A stretch of 64,000 nucleotides of DNA, from NCBI RefSeq assembly GCF_021462225.1, contig NC_061800.1, forward strand, positions 15,112,749 to 15,176,748, written 5' to 3'. Under the pieces are notes generated by a model. That model made no database searches and had not been told where the DNA came from. It was given only the letters and a program-made list of their open reading frames with translations. Each line of letters starts with the position of its first letter. Position 1 is the first letter of the stretch. Below are positions 37,901-52,900 of the stretch, piece by piece. This DNA is from Girardinichthys multiradiatus (taxonomy: Eukaryota; Chordata; Actinopteri; Cyprinodontiformes; Goodeidae). Both the position numbers and the translations under genes were made by a program.

Positions 37901-40900
37901 CTTAGAGTTTTTATAAAAATAACTGTCTATAATTGTGAAACCTGCTCTAGTTTAAGACCAGAAGAACTGAAAAACAGGACAATTTAGATTAGCTTCTAGT
38001 GGGTTTGTGCTAATGGAAAGGACTAACAATAGAAATCAGTCATGCTGCTGTCAGGGAAACGGTCTGAGTAGGTTTCTGTAATGGGCAGATGAAAGACTGT
38101 GAGTGCTCAGCAGTAACACTGATCCATACAAATTAACCAGCCATCAGGTCATCCCAGTGATGATATCCTGCTTCTGATCACCAACAATATGTTTAGCACT
38201 GCATGGAAATCCCTGAGTGGAGACTTTCTGGAGGCCGTATTGGTATGATGAAAGTAAGCAGGTGTTTTATTGGGTGTTGGACATTATAACGCCAACATTG
38301 ATGGTGGATGAGGATACATTTGTTTAGCATGCAGATGTTGCTGCTGTTTAATAAGACTTTAGTAGCTCATACATTTACTGCTGTAGAGAAAATAAAATCA
38401 CATTTGGGTCTCTAAGGTCACTTAACCAAATCTTGAATGCTTTTAACAAGCGCTAGGAATCATCAAACGCATATCCCATGAAACACTTCCGACTGCATAA
38501 CGGAAACTCGGGCTTTTCAAAGAAAAAAAAATGACTAAAAAATCCAAATTGTTTTGGTGTCTTAAATTTAGGATTACTGATTCAAAGCATAGTCATTAAA
38601 CTCCTTTTTTGTTTTACGTTTTACAAATAGAATAAAGGTTTCACAGCATTGACAAATCTAAGTGTAATACATTTTAAAGTGGAGCAGATTTAACCTGCCA
38701 AGAAAATTGTAAATTTAAAACACTGACCTTTACCACAGTTGTGGATTGGAAGTCAACCTCAGTGTCCTGCTCTTTCAAAATATATTGACCACACAAATAA
38801 TAAAACGAAACCAGGTCAATCATTTTCTTTGTAGTCAAATGTTTGGAAAAATGTTTGAGCCTGGAAAGTCTGGAAGTTTGAAATGAAAAAAGCACAGGAG
38901 CCCTGAGCCAAACTGTTATTTTGTAATTTTTGTAATTTAACACAAATATTTTTTCATTTTCTTTTGTTTGCCTATTTTTAATGTTGTCTGTTATTTTATA
39001 AAAATCAAATCATTTTGTGCAGATATTCAAGGAACCCAGAACTTCAACAAATAAAGACTTCATGAAAGAGTGGCAAGAAGAAAGCTATTGTTGAAAGAAA
39101 ACCGTTATATGTCTGGTTTGCAGGTTGCAACAAGTTGTGTAGCAGACTTCACAAACATGTGGAAGAAGGTGCTCAGACAAAACCCAAACTGAACTTTATG
39201 GCCAACATTGAAAACAATATGTGATGAATGAAAAAACACAGCCTTAAACACAACATCCCTTTGCTAAAACATGGTGATGACAGCATTATATGGCGGAATT
39301 ACCTAAGGTTTTCCTTTGTCCCTCTAATGACGCAATTATTTCATTCAGGTGTGTTGAAGCAGAGACACATCTAAAGGCTGCAGGATGCTGGCCCTCCCTG
39401 TGGTTTTAGTTCAAAGCATATTCATGTGTGAGAATGGCCCAGTCAAAGTCCATAAATCAGATCCCCCAACCCCAAAAACAGCCAGATTTGTATTTTTTCC
39501 TTGGTTGAAATTTGCATGTTTGTAGAGCATTTCTTCTTCCTTCTCTCTGCAGACAGGTTGCAATGATTTTGTCTTGTGGTGATCTAGTCAGCCCACGGGC
39601 GATAACTCACTGCAGCCTGTGAAACAACTGAGAGGCAGATTATCGCCTCTGAAAATACCACTTAACTCACTTCAACATTAGATGCAGTAGTTTACACATT
39701 TGGTGATTTACTTTGTAGTAACATGTTGATCTCATTTGTTGCATTGAAAGTGCACGGTTTATTTTTATTTTTTTGTGTGTTTTATGAATGCACCAGTTAT
39801 AGATCATGATGTTGTTTCTTGTTCTTAGAACTTAACCTTAAACCAGGTTTGATGTTGAGACCAGACATGCCTTCGTAGGGGACCAGTCTGGTCAGGTGAC
39901 CATCCTGAAGCTGGAGCAGGAAAGCTGCAGTATGGTTACCACCTTCAAAGGACACACAGGTACACCACACTGACACTCACTCTCTCACTCACTTACACAC
40001 TCTTTGCCTTTTTAAAATAAAGTCCAAACATGCAGTCTGCAGATGTTTAGTGATATCTGCATGCCTAATAAAATCGGCAACTTTCCACAGACTGATTAAA
40101 GAAACTTACCTCCCACATAGATTACCTGGTAAAATGGTATTTATTAATGCAAATTCTTATGAGAAAATTCAATTATTTTCTTATTTAATCAATCCAAAGT
40201 AGGTTTTCTGAGCTTAAAGTTGTTTTCAGGATGTACATGCATCCTGCCACAGAGCAGAGAGAGGTTTCATTTAGCTTATCAGCAGGAAGGACAGTTCAAT
40301 GATCAGCACACAGTCCTTATCTCATGCTGATTGGAACCCCATGGTACAAACTAAAAAAGTGACAAAGATAGGCTTCATAACAGCTAGTTTTAAAAGATTG
40401 TTGTTATAACATAAGTGTCAGCAAACCAACCAATCTCACTGGTTATCTAAAACTGGCTCAGCCTTATAAAGAAAGCATCATATCAATAAAATTGAATTCT
40501 TCTGAAGACGAGTCACACATTTCCAGGAAGTTAAACTGCACTTAAACAGAAAAAGCTGAGATTTCTTAATTTTTAGAATTTTTCGAAAAATAAACAGGAA
40601 ATCTGACTGTTCACATCTGATGCTAATTAATTTCTGCTATGAATGTGCTAAACTAAAGTTAAAGCAAATTAACAAGTTAGCCTATTTTCCTAGGATGTAG
40701 GGGTGTAACAATACATGTATTGGTACAGAAAATTGTTCGTTAATTCTTTGTGGGATGGCACACACGTGTACCTAACGAATACAGCGTTGTTTTGAACCTA
40801 GAGGTGCAAAATGTTTACGAGCAGAACTACAGTACAGAATCCTATGTTGCACAATGCAACTTCAGAAAACGACACAAGAAAAAGGCAGGAATTACTTCCA

Positions 40901-43900
40901 GCTACCTCTAAAGTGCAATTTGGGAACATTAAGGTTTCTTTTTCGGCTAGGGTTTCAATGGAGAAAGTGGACCAAACCAAAGCTTTTTGTCTGTGTTTTT
41001 CAACAGCGTTGAGGTATTTTACTCACTTTTTATGGAACATCCCTGGTATAGTGAAAAATAGGCTGAAGTGCAAACCGTGCTGCTAGAAAGGCTTTCATGA
41101 TATTGGTTCTGCTTGTCAGCCTTCGCTTCACAGCTGCTCTCTCTGTTTGGGGGTTTACTCTTGAGGCTCAGGAGGCCTGTGGCACCGTGTGGACGTATCA
41201 GTGGTTCCTCCCTCTGGATTCACATTTGCATTACAACTTAAAAAGACTATCCTGCAGGGTTGTCAGTAGGTGCATAAATGCAAAAACAAAATGTTTGCCA
41301 ATTAGATCATTATGGTGAATAAAAACAGTGCAATAGATTTTTAAAGAAGTGGATGAGACTTGTCTGAAGATTTGATTAGGCACAGTTTTTTTGATGGGTC
41401 TGTGTGTGTCTGGTCAAACCTTGCTGTCGCTACACGCATGCTCAGAATGAGGGATTGCTGCAAAGTCAACAGCACAATGCAAGCCACTGTTCGCTGCTGC
41501 TACATGCTCATGAAGGTGGAGTAAATCTTGCAAGTCAGTGACTTGATGCAAGCTGCTGGGTTTCCTTAGACTGAAAACTTTTTAACCAGTTTGAATAATA
41601 AAATGCATTTGACTGCATTGTTTGATAAGGATCAATTGGAATGTATGTACTGGACTTGGAATCTGCATGATTTGATTCAACTGACTTTTTTTGTATAGTC
41701 CCTCGAGAAGATGTGTGTTGTGAATTGGTGCTATATAAATAAACTGAATTGGTTATTCCATCATTCTCTCTGTCTTGACTTTCTTCTCTTCGTGTTTTGC
41801 CCTGGCTCTGCACCAAGAGCATAGGAGACACCTTATAGTGATGTCATAAGGCACTGAGGAGTATAGTTGTCCCTGTCTGGAGGCAGTCTGTCTACTAAGT
41901 TTCTTAACCAACAGAAATAGATCAAAGGGCATTATTTGGCATGCATCTAAATAAATAGTTTACCATTACATTTTCATGGTGATTACATTTGGACAATCTC
42001 AGGGAGCGCAGTCTGTTAAATAGAAGACTATTAGTTGAATATAATGTCACTTTAAAGCCTTTTTGACAGTCTTTGTTAGATTGTATTATGTGTATGTACG
42101 GTTGTGTATGTGGGACCTATTATGCAAAATTCACTTTTTGATTATTTTTATACTTCCATTTGGGCCGTTTTTTGACTATAAATGAATGTTTTATTTTTTT
42201 TAGAAAACATGCGGTTTCAAAAGCTGGGCTCGTCCCCCAAGATTGAGTTGGGGGTGCAGCCAGATACAGGTAATTTGCATAAAAGACAGAGCCCTAAAAC
42301 AGCTCATTCTGAAAGGAGCTAAAAATTGGGGGAACTTAGGAGGTGAAATCTCATTATCTGAGACTGATTCTGTGTGAAAAATGTAATTAACATGTTTTGT
42401 ATAGCCCATAGACCTATCCCAAATGTTTGAAAAGAAGTTTAAAGGTTTTGTGGATTTCCTGATACAGCAGCAGTATTTGTTTGTGGTGTTCTTACTGTAT
42501 TCAATGCAGATGTATAGCCAAAAGAATGTGATAATTTGTTAAGGCTTTTTTGTTATCACAATAACTACCACAAAATATCATCATATAATTTAAAGTCTGG
42601 ACTTTAGCAAGGGGACTTTACTGGGGAACCAGCCAAGGGCCCCAGCACTCTGGGGGGCCCAAGTCCTATTTATTATTTTTATGAATGAGTGGAATGAGAA
42701 TGCCTTGATTTTATCACCTGGCAGTAGGATTAAGGCCGATGGTCCTTGTAATTTGTTTCAGCCAATGTCGGTCATACTAGGTAGGCTGTTATTGGTCAGG
42801 GATTGGTTTCTCATAATGGTGGACAACAGAAAATAACAACAGAAAACAATGCAACACAGAAAAAAAAGAGAAAAAGGACCATGACAAAGAGATGATTAAG
42901 AAAATGCCCAAGCTGGCAGGCCTTTTTTACCTCTTTGTGGAGATGTTGCAGAATAATCACTTTTGGACATTTGTTATATATAACCATGGCAACATGGTGT
43001 TTGTTTACGACCAGGGAGCAGCTGACTGTAAACAATAAGCTCAAATAATACCTCAACTACAGCCCCAAATCCCAAGTGAGCTGAAAAGGAGGCACTGTGG
43101 ATGCAGAGCAGGAGCAAAGAGAGAAGGAGGAAACTCAAGCCAAATCTTCCTTTGATTATGATGGGCAAAGTGAGTTCATTGGGTGACCTCCAAACCCTTA
43201 CAAGGGCCCAGTCAGAGTATCGGAAATGCAGTTTTATGTGTTTCCCTTCTGGCTGCAGGATCATATCCCCAACTCCAGCATCTCTCTGCTGCAGCAGACA
43301 GAGATTTAAGGAGGAGCAGCAAAGCAAAGGGGGTTGATTAGCAGTGTAATCCAGGACATTTTACTGTGAAGTGTCGTTTCTGAACTTGTAGCAGTAGGTT
43401 TGTCCATATTATTTGCCAGTGTTATTTTGGCAATGGCTTCTGTTCAACCATCAGCTGTTGCTGACACAGCATGTGAAGTCATCTGCTCAGTTGTTGCTAT
43501 ACTACAGACACCACACACCAGTGCTTTATTGGCAATATCTGGCGATTTTAATCACGCCTCACTCTCTGCTACACTTCCAATGTTTCAATAGTTTGTCAGC
43601 TGCTGTACCAGAGGAAACAAAATGTCGGATTTGTTTTATGCAAATGTTAAGGACATACATCTCTAAAGCAAGACCTCCTCTAGGCAAATCAGATCACAAT
43701 CTTGTTTTTTTCTGCTCTAAATATAAGCCCCTTGTTCAGAGACAACCTGCAATAAAGAGAACTGTGAGAAGACGGTCACAGGAAGCTAAAGAAGCCCTGC
43801 GAAACTGCTTTAAGGCCACAGACTGAATGTGTGACTGACTACAGGTCCTTCTCAAAATATTAGCATATTGTGATAAAGTTCATTATTTTCCATAATGTCA

Positions 43901-46900
43901 TGATGAAAATTAAACATTCATATATTTTAGATTCATTGCACACTAACTGAAATATTTCAGGTCTTTTATTGTCTTAATACGGATGATTTTGGCATACAGC
44001 TCATGAAAACCCAAAATTCCTATCTCACAAAATTAGCATATTTCATCCGACCAATAAAAGAAAAGTGTTTTTAATACAAAAAACGTCAACCTTCAAATAA
44101 TCATGTACAGTTATGCACTCAATACTTGGTCGGGAATCCTTTGGCAGAAATGACTGCTTCAATGCGGCGTGGCATGGAGGCAATCAGCCTGTGGCACTGC
44201 TGAGGTCTTATGGAGGCCCAGGATGCTTCGATAGCGGCCTTTAGCTCATCCAGAGTGTTGGGTCTTGAGTCTCTCAACGTTCTCTTCACAATATCCCACA
44301 GATTCTCTATGGGGTTCAGGTCAGGAGAGTTGGCAGGCCAATTGAGCACAGTGATACCATGGTCAGTAAACCATTTACCAGTGGTTTTGGCACTGTGAGC
44401 AGGTACCAGGTCGTGCTGAAAAATGAAATCTTCATCTCCATAAAGCTTTTCAGCAGATGGAAGCATGAAGTGCTCCAAAATCTCCTGATAGCTAGCTGCA
44501 TTGACCCTGCCCTTGATAAAACACAGTGGACCAACACCAGCAGCTGACACGGCACCCCAGACCATCACTGACTGTGGGTACTTGACACTGGACTTCTGGC
44601 ATTTTGGCATTTCCTTCTCCCCAGTCTTCCTCCAGACTCTGGCACCTTGATTTCCGAATGACATGCAGAATTTGCTTTCATCCAAAAAAAGTACTTTGGA
44701 CCACTGAGCAACAGACCAGTACTGCTTCTCTGTAGCCCAGGTCAGGCGCTTCTGCCGCTGTTTCTGGTTCAAAAGTGGCTTGACCTGGGGAATGCGGCAC
44801 CTGTAGCCCATTTCCTGCACACGCCTGTGCACGGTGGCTCTGGATGTTTCTACTCCAGACTCAGTCCACTGCTTCCGCAGGTCCCCCAAGGTCTGGAATC
44901 GGCCCTTCTCCACAATCTTCCTCAGGGTCCGGTCACCTCTTCTCGTTGTGCAGCGTTTTCTGCCACACTTTTTCCTTCCCACAGACTTCCCACTGAGGTG
45001 CCTTGATACAGCACTCTGGGAACAGCCTATTCGTTCAGAAATTTCTTTCTGTGTCTTACCCTCTTGCTTGAAGGTGTCAATAGTGGCCTTCTGGACAGCA
45101 GTCAGGTCGGCAGTCTTACCCATGATTGGGGTTTTGAGTGATGAACCAGGCTGGGAGTTTTAAAGGCCTCAGGAATCTTTTGCAGGTGTTTAGAGTTAAC
45201 TCGTTGATTCAGATGATTAGATTCATAGCTCGTTTAGAGACCCTTTTAATGATATGCTAATTTTGTGAGATAGGAATTTTGGGTTTTCATGAGCTGTATG
45301 CCAAAATCATCTGTATTAAGACAATAAAAGACCTGAAATATTTCAGTTAGTGTGCAATGAATCTAAAATATATGAATGTTAAATTTTCATCATGACATTA
45401 TGGAAAATAATGAACTTTATCACAATATGCTAATATTTTGAGAAGGACCTGTATAAGTACCTTGGTGTTCACCTGGACAACAGACAGGAGTGGAGATGCA
45501 ACTCTACAGCCATCTACAGCAAGGGACAGAGGAGATTGTAGACAGAGTCTAGTGTTTGCAGCAAGATGCCACATATCTTCTATAGGTCTGTTGTGAAGAG
45601 TGTGATCTCTTCTGCCATCATCTGCTGGCATAGCAGCATCAGAGCCAGGGACTTAAAAAGCTCAACAAGCTGATAAAGAAGGCTGGCTCTGTTCTGGGGA
45701 TGGCTGTGGAACCTCTGGAGATGACTGTGCAGGGCTGGAGAGCTGTCAATATATGGATGTTAATTTTATAGCGTAGGAACAATTGCATAAAAAACAAAAA
45801 TGGCTCTTCTCCACATAACAACCCAAACACAAGCTGGCAAAAGGTGGGTTCATCCAAAGACAGTGGCTGCTTTACGTTCCATCTACCATAGCTGTGTTTT
45901 GCTTTACATGTCACACTTTCAGTCAGTCAGTGATGAGTCAGTTATTCTTTGAAACGGGTTTGAGTTGCACATCATAGAAAAGCATTGCTGACATATTTTA
46001 CACTTGCATCAGATAGTGGAAGGATAGACACAGAACTGCAAAAATGATTTGAATCAGAGTGTGCATATTGGACCGACGTTTTCAGGAGACTTGTCTGTTA
46101 TGTTTTTGGCAGAGGCAGGACTGGCTGTTTGAGGTTTTAGTGGCATTTTTGGCAGGACTGATGATGGGAATTACCTGGGTATACTTTAGTTAATCAGTAA
46201 GTTTGATCCCTAGTTTAAAGTCTCACATAAACAAATATAGCAATCAGAATGGGTAGTAACAAGTTACATTTACTCATTGGCATAACAAATCAAATCAAAT
46301 CTTATAATGAAGCATTTACTTAGTACTTTAGTAGCCTTTTTACCAAATACTTTTTTACTCTCAATTGAGTAATTTTTTTGGGTGGTTACCTTTTACTTCT
46401 AATTGATGAAAAAACCCCAAAATATATTAAAGTAATGCTACTCTTATCTGAGTACAATTTTAGCTACTCTACCCACCTCTGGTTGCAATGTAGGTGCAGG
46501 TTTACCTTCATATCTTTCTTCTAAAACATGTGAACAATATATTCAGTTGATGAGTGATTGTGATTTATCTAAAATATTCATTGAAGTAAAAAAACGTCTC
46601 AGTCATGCCAGATGTTGATCAGCTTACATTTTTCCTAAGATATGTGTCAGCTGAAACACACTCTCAGGAACGCTTTCTGAAGTTTCTACCAATTGAAAGT
46701 CATGCAAATGAAGCTTTATCTGGGTCTATAGTGTGAAAGCTGAACTTTGGTGATCTTGTCAAGGACAAAACAAATCCAGAAAAGTAGGCTTTGTACCCTG
46801 AGATTCCTGTAGAACTAATGCTTTTCAGACTTTCTTTAGTTAACGGTTTGGTTTTGTTGGTTGGGTTATTTATTTTAAGCTTTATTCTAGGAAAATAATT

Positions 46901-49900
46901 TGTTTACATCTGTCTTTTGTCTGAGTGGCAGAAAAGCACTTTAAGATTTGTTTACTTTTGATTTTAAGAAGTACTTTCACAAGCAAAGACTGAGTTGGAG
47001 TGTTAACTTTATTTCCACTTGAAAAGGATCTGTTAATGCTAAGTTATTATTGGACATATTAATCTTGTTCAAGTGGTATATATGAATGTTGCTCTTTCTT
47101 GCACTTACAGTAACCGTTACCATTTCGCAGTTTTTAAACAAAAGCACTAGATAACTACCATTGTTATTTAGATTCTCCCATGAATTACCTCAAGGCTAGG
47201 GGCCCACATCCTCCTAAATATGGGCCTACATATTACCCATCCCTAGCTCCAGTATGGATTTTATTTCTTTACATAATAGAAATTATTTATTTTGCTAAAT
47301 GAGTAAAATAGCACAGTCTTTGTAGATGGAAAGGTCAAAGTCCAAGGGTAGGTTTAGGTGAGAGGTTTATTTCATGTACTTGCCTTTGTGCACCAGGTAA
47401 TGTGACAGCGCTGTGTTGGGACCCGGTTCAGCGGGTGCTGTTTTCCGGTAGCTCGGACCACTCCATCATTATGTGGGACATCGGAGGGAGGAAAGGCACC
47501 GCCATCGAGCTGCAAGGACACAAGTAGGAAACACGCTGGTTGAGCAGGTTGAACCAATAAGCTTTGAGTTTGTTCTCACCTGTTCTGTGTCATGGATTTG
47601 AAGCAGGGTTTCATTTAGATTTCTGACATGGTATTAGCCCAGTGTCAGCTTACATTGACTCAGAATGTTTCTGTGCAAATGTGTGAACTCTCCTCAGTGA
47701 CAAAGTCCAGGGCCTATGCTATGCTTCTCACACCCGGCAGCTCATTTCCTGCAGCTCAGATGGCAGCATCGTCATCTGGAACATGGACGTGACTCGACAA
47801 GAGGTAAGCGTGTAATCAGTAAGATCGAAGTCGACTCGGCGCACAAAATCTATGAGTTGTTTTAAAGAGTGAAGAAAATGTGAAGCCGGGCTGCAGAGAA
47901 GCAAATCAAGCAAAACAACATCTTGTCCAACAGGAAAATACTTGTTGCTGGAATATAAAGTATTTCACTGCTGCTGGATCAGGGTATAGTGGGTGAAAGT
48001 AAAGAAAATATGTTAATGCAGTATTTATTGTGTAATTGAATCTAAATATATATTATGAATGGTGTATTATGAATGGTTTATGCCATCTGTGTCAGGCCGA
48101 GTGTTTTGTAAAGGTTAAACCAAAGTTTAATGTTTTGCTGATTTGCTTTGTTTATGAGAGTCACTTGACACAGTTGGCTCAGTGCTGCGCTCATGTTTGT
48201 GTGATAAACTGGGATCCGGACAGACTCGTGCAAATATAGCATGAAGACCTAAAGCAGAGGAGAGGCTCAGTATAAAGTTTCAAAACAACAATCACATGAA
48301 ATGTTTAAGGCTCCATTAAAAAAAAACAACCAATAACCTAGCTGCATTGATTTTTGGGCTTTGGGGAGAGTGAAGTTACTAGAGAAGGGTTTTCATGTCT
48401 CTGTCTGGCTTGAGGTCTTCAAAACAGTGAATTTTTCCAGGCTTCATGCTACTGCACAGAAACAAATGCGCAACTGTGTTACCAGTATTGCATTTTAAGG
48501 GCTTTAGAACTGAACTGGTAAATAAGTGATGCTAATAAACAAGCGAATTTGGTAGGTACATTTCTTTGTAATTAATATTAATATTTGGCATCATATTGGA
48601 TCTAAGCGTATTATTGGCAGCTAAAATCAGTTGTTGTTGACCATTATGTTATGTTTGCATATAGTCAGTTAGTTATAGTAAAAAGGAGATATGTTGGAGT
48701 ATTACTTATTGGCTTTCTGTCAGTGTACTTTGTTTGACAAAGTAGTCATCAACTTCACTCAGTTAGTGCAAAGTAACCAAACTTTACACCAATACTGGCT
48801 GAAATCTCACACTTACCTTTGAATATGTACAGATGAGTGTTAACAATAAACTCAGTTCCTACTAAAATACATCTTTTCTAATTAATTCTTGGCATTATTT
48901 TCAGGATCCTGCTTTTGGGTCTATCCATACACTGAACAGTATGATTACGATAAACCCCTCTCAGTGCCATGCTATCAGTCAGGGCTGCGCGATATCAGGA
49001 GAGATTTGGTTGCGCTACTATTGCTGAACATAACAATGTTCATCATTCTTTCTTTACCATTTATTACACAATACTCCACCACTCTCCATGAGCTTGAGCA
49101 TCATATCCACTGCATATATAAATGGAGTGTGGGCATTAAAGGCAGGTAGAGTCCTTCTAAATGGAGAAATATATAACACATTTTCAGAGCATAAATACCC
49201 AATGCTTGAAATGTAATATCCTATCAAATATTGCATCCAAGCAATTATTTTTCACACTAATATTGCAGCAACAATTGCGATTTAATACATTTATTTTACA
49301 GTCCTGCTAAATTAAGCTGCATGTGTTCTATTTATGTAATATTATTGTACATCAGTTTATTATTGGTATTCTGAATGACCTGTTTTCAGTAAAACTGAAA
49401 TGAACTCTTCTTGAGGAATGTAAGAATGAAGCTCTGGCTGATGCCTCATTCTGTTTTTTCTTCAAGTAGGATAAAATTAGAAAAAGAACAAACTTAATAA
49501 AATGGTTAAAGTAAAGTAGAACATTATATAATATAAATTAGCATTTTTGCATGTGTACAGACTCCAGAATGGCTGGACAGTGACTCCTGTCAGAAGTGTG
49601 AGCAGCCTTTCTTCTGGAACTTCAAACAGATGTGGGACAGTAAGAAGATCGGCCTGCGACAGGTACGTTCCACACTTGCTCTCTTAACTGAAGCTCCCTT
49701 TTCAAGCCTTTGATTATTGTGCATCAGCAGGCAGAAAAACTCCAACGGAGATTTGATTCCAGCTTTTTCTGCTTGGGTAGTTGTGCTGTGCCTGGACGTA
49801 TACCTGCCATTATTCTAGCAGAACATTCTTACAACCTTTCATTTTGCCAATGCTAATGGGGGGCAAACATCTTGTGGCTCTTTTATTGCCGCATTCTCAG

Positions 49901-52900
49901 AAACAGCTTAATGTTGTGGTTACTCCTTCGAAGTGTGCGTTTTTGTAGTGTTCAGAGTTCGATAGAGTAACAGAAAGTTTTTCCAAGTGCTGCTGAATGA
50001 TGTTGAAAGAACTAAAAACAAAATGATGATAGTGTTTGTAGAAATAGCATCGGTTGGTTGCACTTCAGCTAGAAAACAGGTTGAAAGTTTAAGTATACCT
50101 GTTAGCTCTTTATTTAAGAATAAAGAGCTAAGCTTTTCACTATCTTAGGAGGATATCTATGTGGACAACTGTTGGGAAAATATTAGTCTGCATAATTATT
50201 GTGCAACTAAATCTACAAACCTTCTATTCAGTGTGTCTGTTTCCCGATCTGTTAATGATCAGCTTTTTGTGCAGCAGCAACCACAGCCTCCCAGACAGAG
50301 AGGTGGATGGGTCCTTTACCCTAAATCTCCTGTTTGAGAAGAGCCCACAAGTTCTCAATAAGGTTTAGGTCAGGTTAGAAAGAAGGCAGTGTCATCATTC
50401 TTTTATCTTTAAGGCCTTTACAGGCTGGCCACACAGCTGAGTACTTTGATGTATGCAACAACAAAGCATTGTCCTGCAATAAATCATGGTCATCGTGAAA
50501 AATCCAGACCTTTTCCTGTACTATTGTTGGAAGAAAAGGTCTTTATTTTGAGTCAATCTACAACCTGAAAGGGTCCATTTTGCTAATCTTTAATAATATA
50601 AATCCATTCCATCACCCCTCCTCCGCTTTGCTTGCTCCAGGTAAGTTCAATTCTGGAATATGACAGAATGGGTTCAAGGTAGATTCACATTTGATTCTTC
50701 TTGAATCTTTGGCAGGTAGTTTGGATCTTTTTTAAATCCTAAACTTGTTTCTTCCGAACTTGTTAACTATTTCTAACAAAGCCTTTGATGGTTCTGTGAT
50801 CACACTCATTTTTTAGACAAATTTAAGAGTGCTGCATCCCTTTAGAAGACTCTTTCTAAAGTCATTGAAATCTCCTTTGTTTAGGAACTGCGTTGTTTTT
50901 ATGCACACCTTGATGTATGGTGTCAATCTCCTTTGGGCCACACCTTCATTCCTCACACAAATACACATGATTTGCTTAAATCCAACTCAACTAGGTATGC
51001 AAAAAAATGAAGTTGCGCTCAAAATGCCTAATAATTATGCACATTGTGCATTTAAAAAATATATCCCAAAACTTTGAAGGAGAAAGTGTTGTCATCTGAT
51101 GAAACCAAACTTTGAATTGTGGCCCACTACTCCAAAAAGTATATTTGGCACAAATACAACAAGAAAGAAAATATATATATTTTTTTCATGTTTAAGGTTT
51201 TCTTCCTTCTATGCGCGTACAAAGGAGTCACATGTGATGAGTCATGTGTCTCCATGATCATTTTTGTGAAGAGGTGAACTGAAGGGGTTTTGGTCATGGT
51301 GGATAAAATTCTGAACTGTTTTAAATGCCAGTGAGTGTTGAACCAAAACCTTTAGGCGTCTGCTCAAAAGCTGAAGATGAAGGTTTTTTTTTTTTTTTTT
51401 CAGTGTTACAGGAGTACAAGCATCCACCCAAATCTCCAAAGCATTGGCTTCATAGGAGGAAAGGGTTTTTGAATGGCATTGCAGAGTCCAGAATTCAGTC
51501 TGACTTAAAATCTAATGTCCTCAAAATCCGACCGACTCAGAGAACTTCTGCACGGCATAGTTGGCAAATATTTTAAGTCAAGATATGGGATGCTGTTATA
51601 TTTTAACTGAAGAAGAAAAAATTTTGAAAGTAATTAAAATATGTTTTAAGGATATGCTCACCTATAAAACCAGGTTGCTGCAGCATTTTTCTTTTTTACA
51701 CTTTCCCCTCCATCAGATTAGTTTTTCATCTGAATGGGAAAGAACATATGGGACAATAAAAGTTGAAATGACAGGAAACCGTTCATGCCTCAAATCATCT
51801 CCTCCACATCCCATTCGGGAACAAGTTCTTCCCACAAAGCAACCAACCCCCTACCTTCAGATCCTCTGCCTGCAGTAAAGATCTCAGAGGAAGATGTAAA
51901 ATAGGCTCTTTCAGCGCATGAAAACAAAGAAAGCTGGAGGACCTGATAACGTCTCCCCATCATGTCTGAAAGCCTGTGCAAATCAACTCACTCCGATCTT
52001 CACGAGGATCTTCAACAAGTCACTGGAGAAATGTGAGGTCCCCTCCTGCCTCAAACGATCCACCATCATCCCAGTGCCCAAGAAACCCACCATCGTAGGA
52101 TTAAATGACTACAGGCCTGTAGCCCTGACGTCTGTGGTCATGAAATCCTTTGAGCGGCTGGTGTTGAAGCACCTGAAAGACATCACAGGCCCCTGCTGGA
52201 CCCCCTGCAATTTGCTTACCGAGCAAACAGGTCGGCAGATGATGCTGTCAACTTAGGTCTACACTTCATCCTGCAACACCTCGACTGTCCAGGGACATAC
52301 GCCAGGATCCTGTTTGTAGACTTCAGCTCGGCCTTCAACACCATCATACCAGACATCCTCCACCAGAAGCTCACCCAGCTCACCATCCCAGCCTCCACCT
52401 CTCAGTGGATCAACAGCTTCCTGACGGACCGACAGCAGCAGGTGAGACTGGGGAGCATCTTCTCCCGATCCAGATCAATAAGTACTGGTGCCCCCCAGGG
52501 TTGTGTTCTATCCCCACTCCTCTTCTCTCTGTACACAAATGACTGCACCTCATCGGACTCGTCCGTGAAACTCCTGAAGTTTGCAGATGACACCACTGTC
52601 ACTGGACTGATCCAGGACGGTGATGAGTCTGCATACAGACAGCAGGTGGATCGGCTGGTACACTGGTGCAGTCAGAACTATCTTGAACGCAACCCACTCC
52701 AGACTGTGGAAATGGTGGTGGACTTTCTGAGAACACCACCCCCATACACCCCCCTCACCATCCTCAACAACACTGTATCGGCCGTGGACCACTTCAGGTT
52801 CTTAGGAACCACCATCTCTGAGGACCTGAGATGGTCTTCACACATAGACACTGTTCAGAAGAAGGCCCAGCAGAGACTGTACTTCCTGAGGCAACTCAAG

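Larger units (their letters stand above)
43080..45800 (+). mobile_element. L2-like LINE relic, internally deleted and split by a Tc1 insertion
   Basis: The left arm (43080-43839) carries traces of the endonuclease domain of a fish non-LTR element, including [18 protein letters not shown] and [17 protein letters not shown] with SGDFNHASL; it is interrupted by stops. The right arm (45454 to about 45800) carries the C-terminal part ([27 protein letters not shown]). The reverse transcriptase core expected between the arms is absent. The Tc1 element at 43842-45451 sits exactly between them. Confidence 0.7.
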
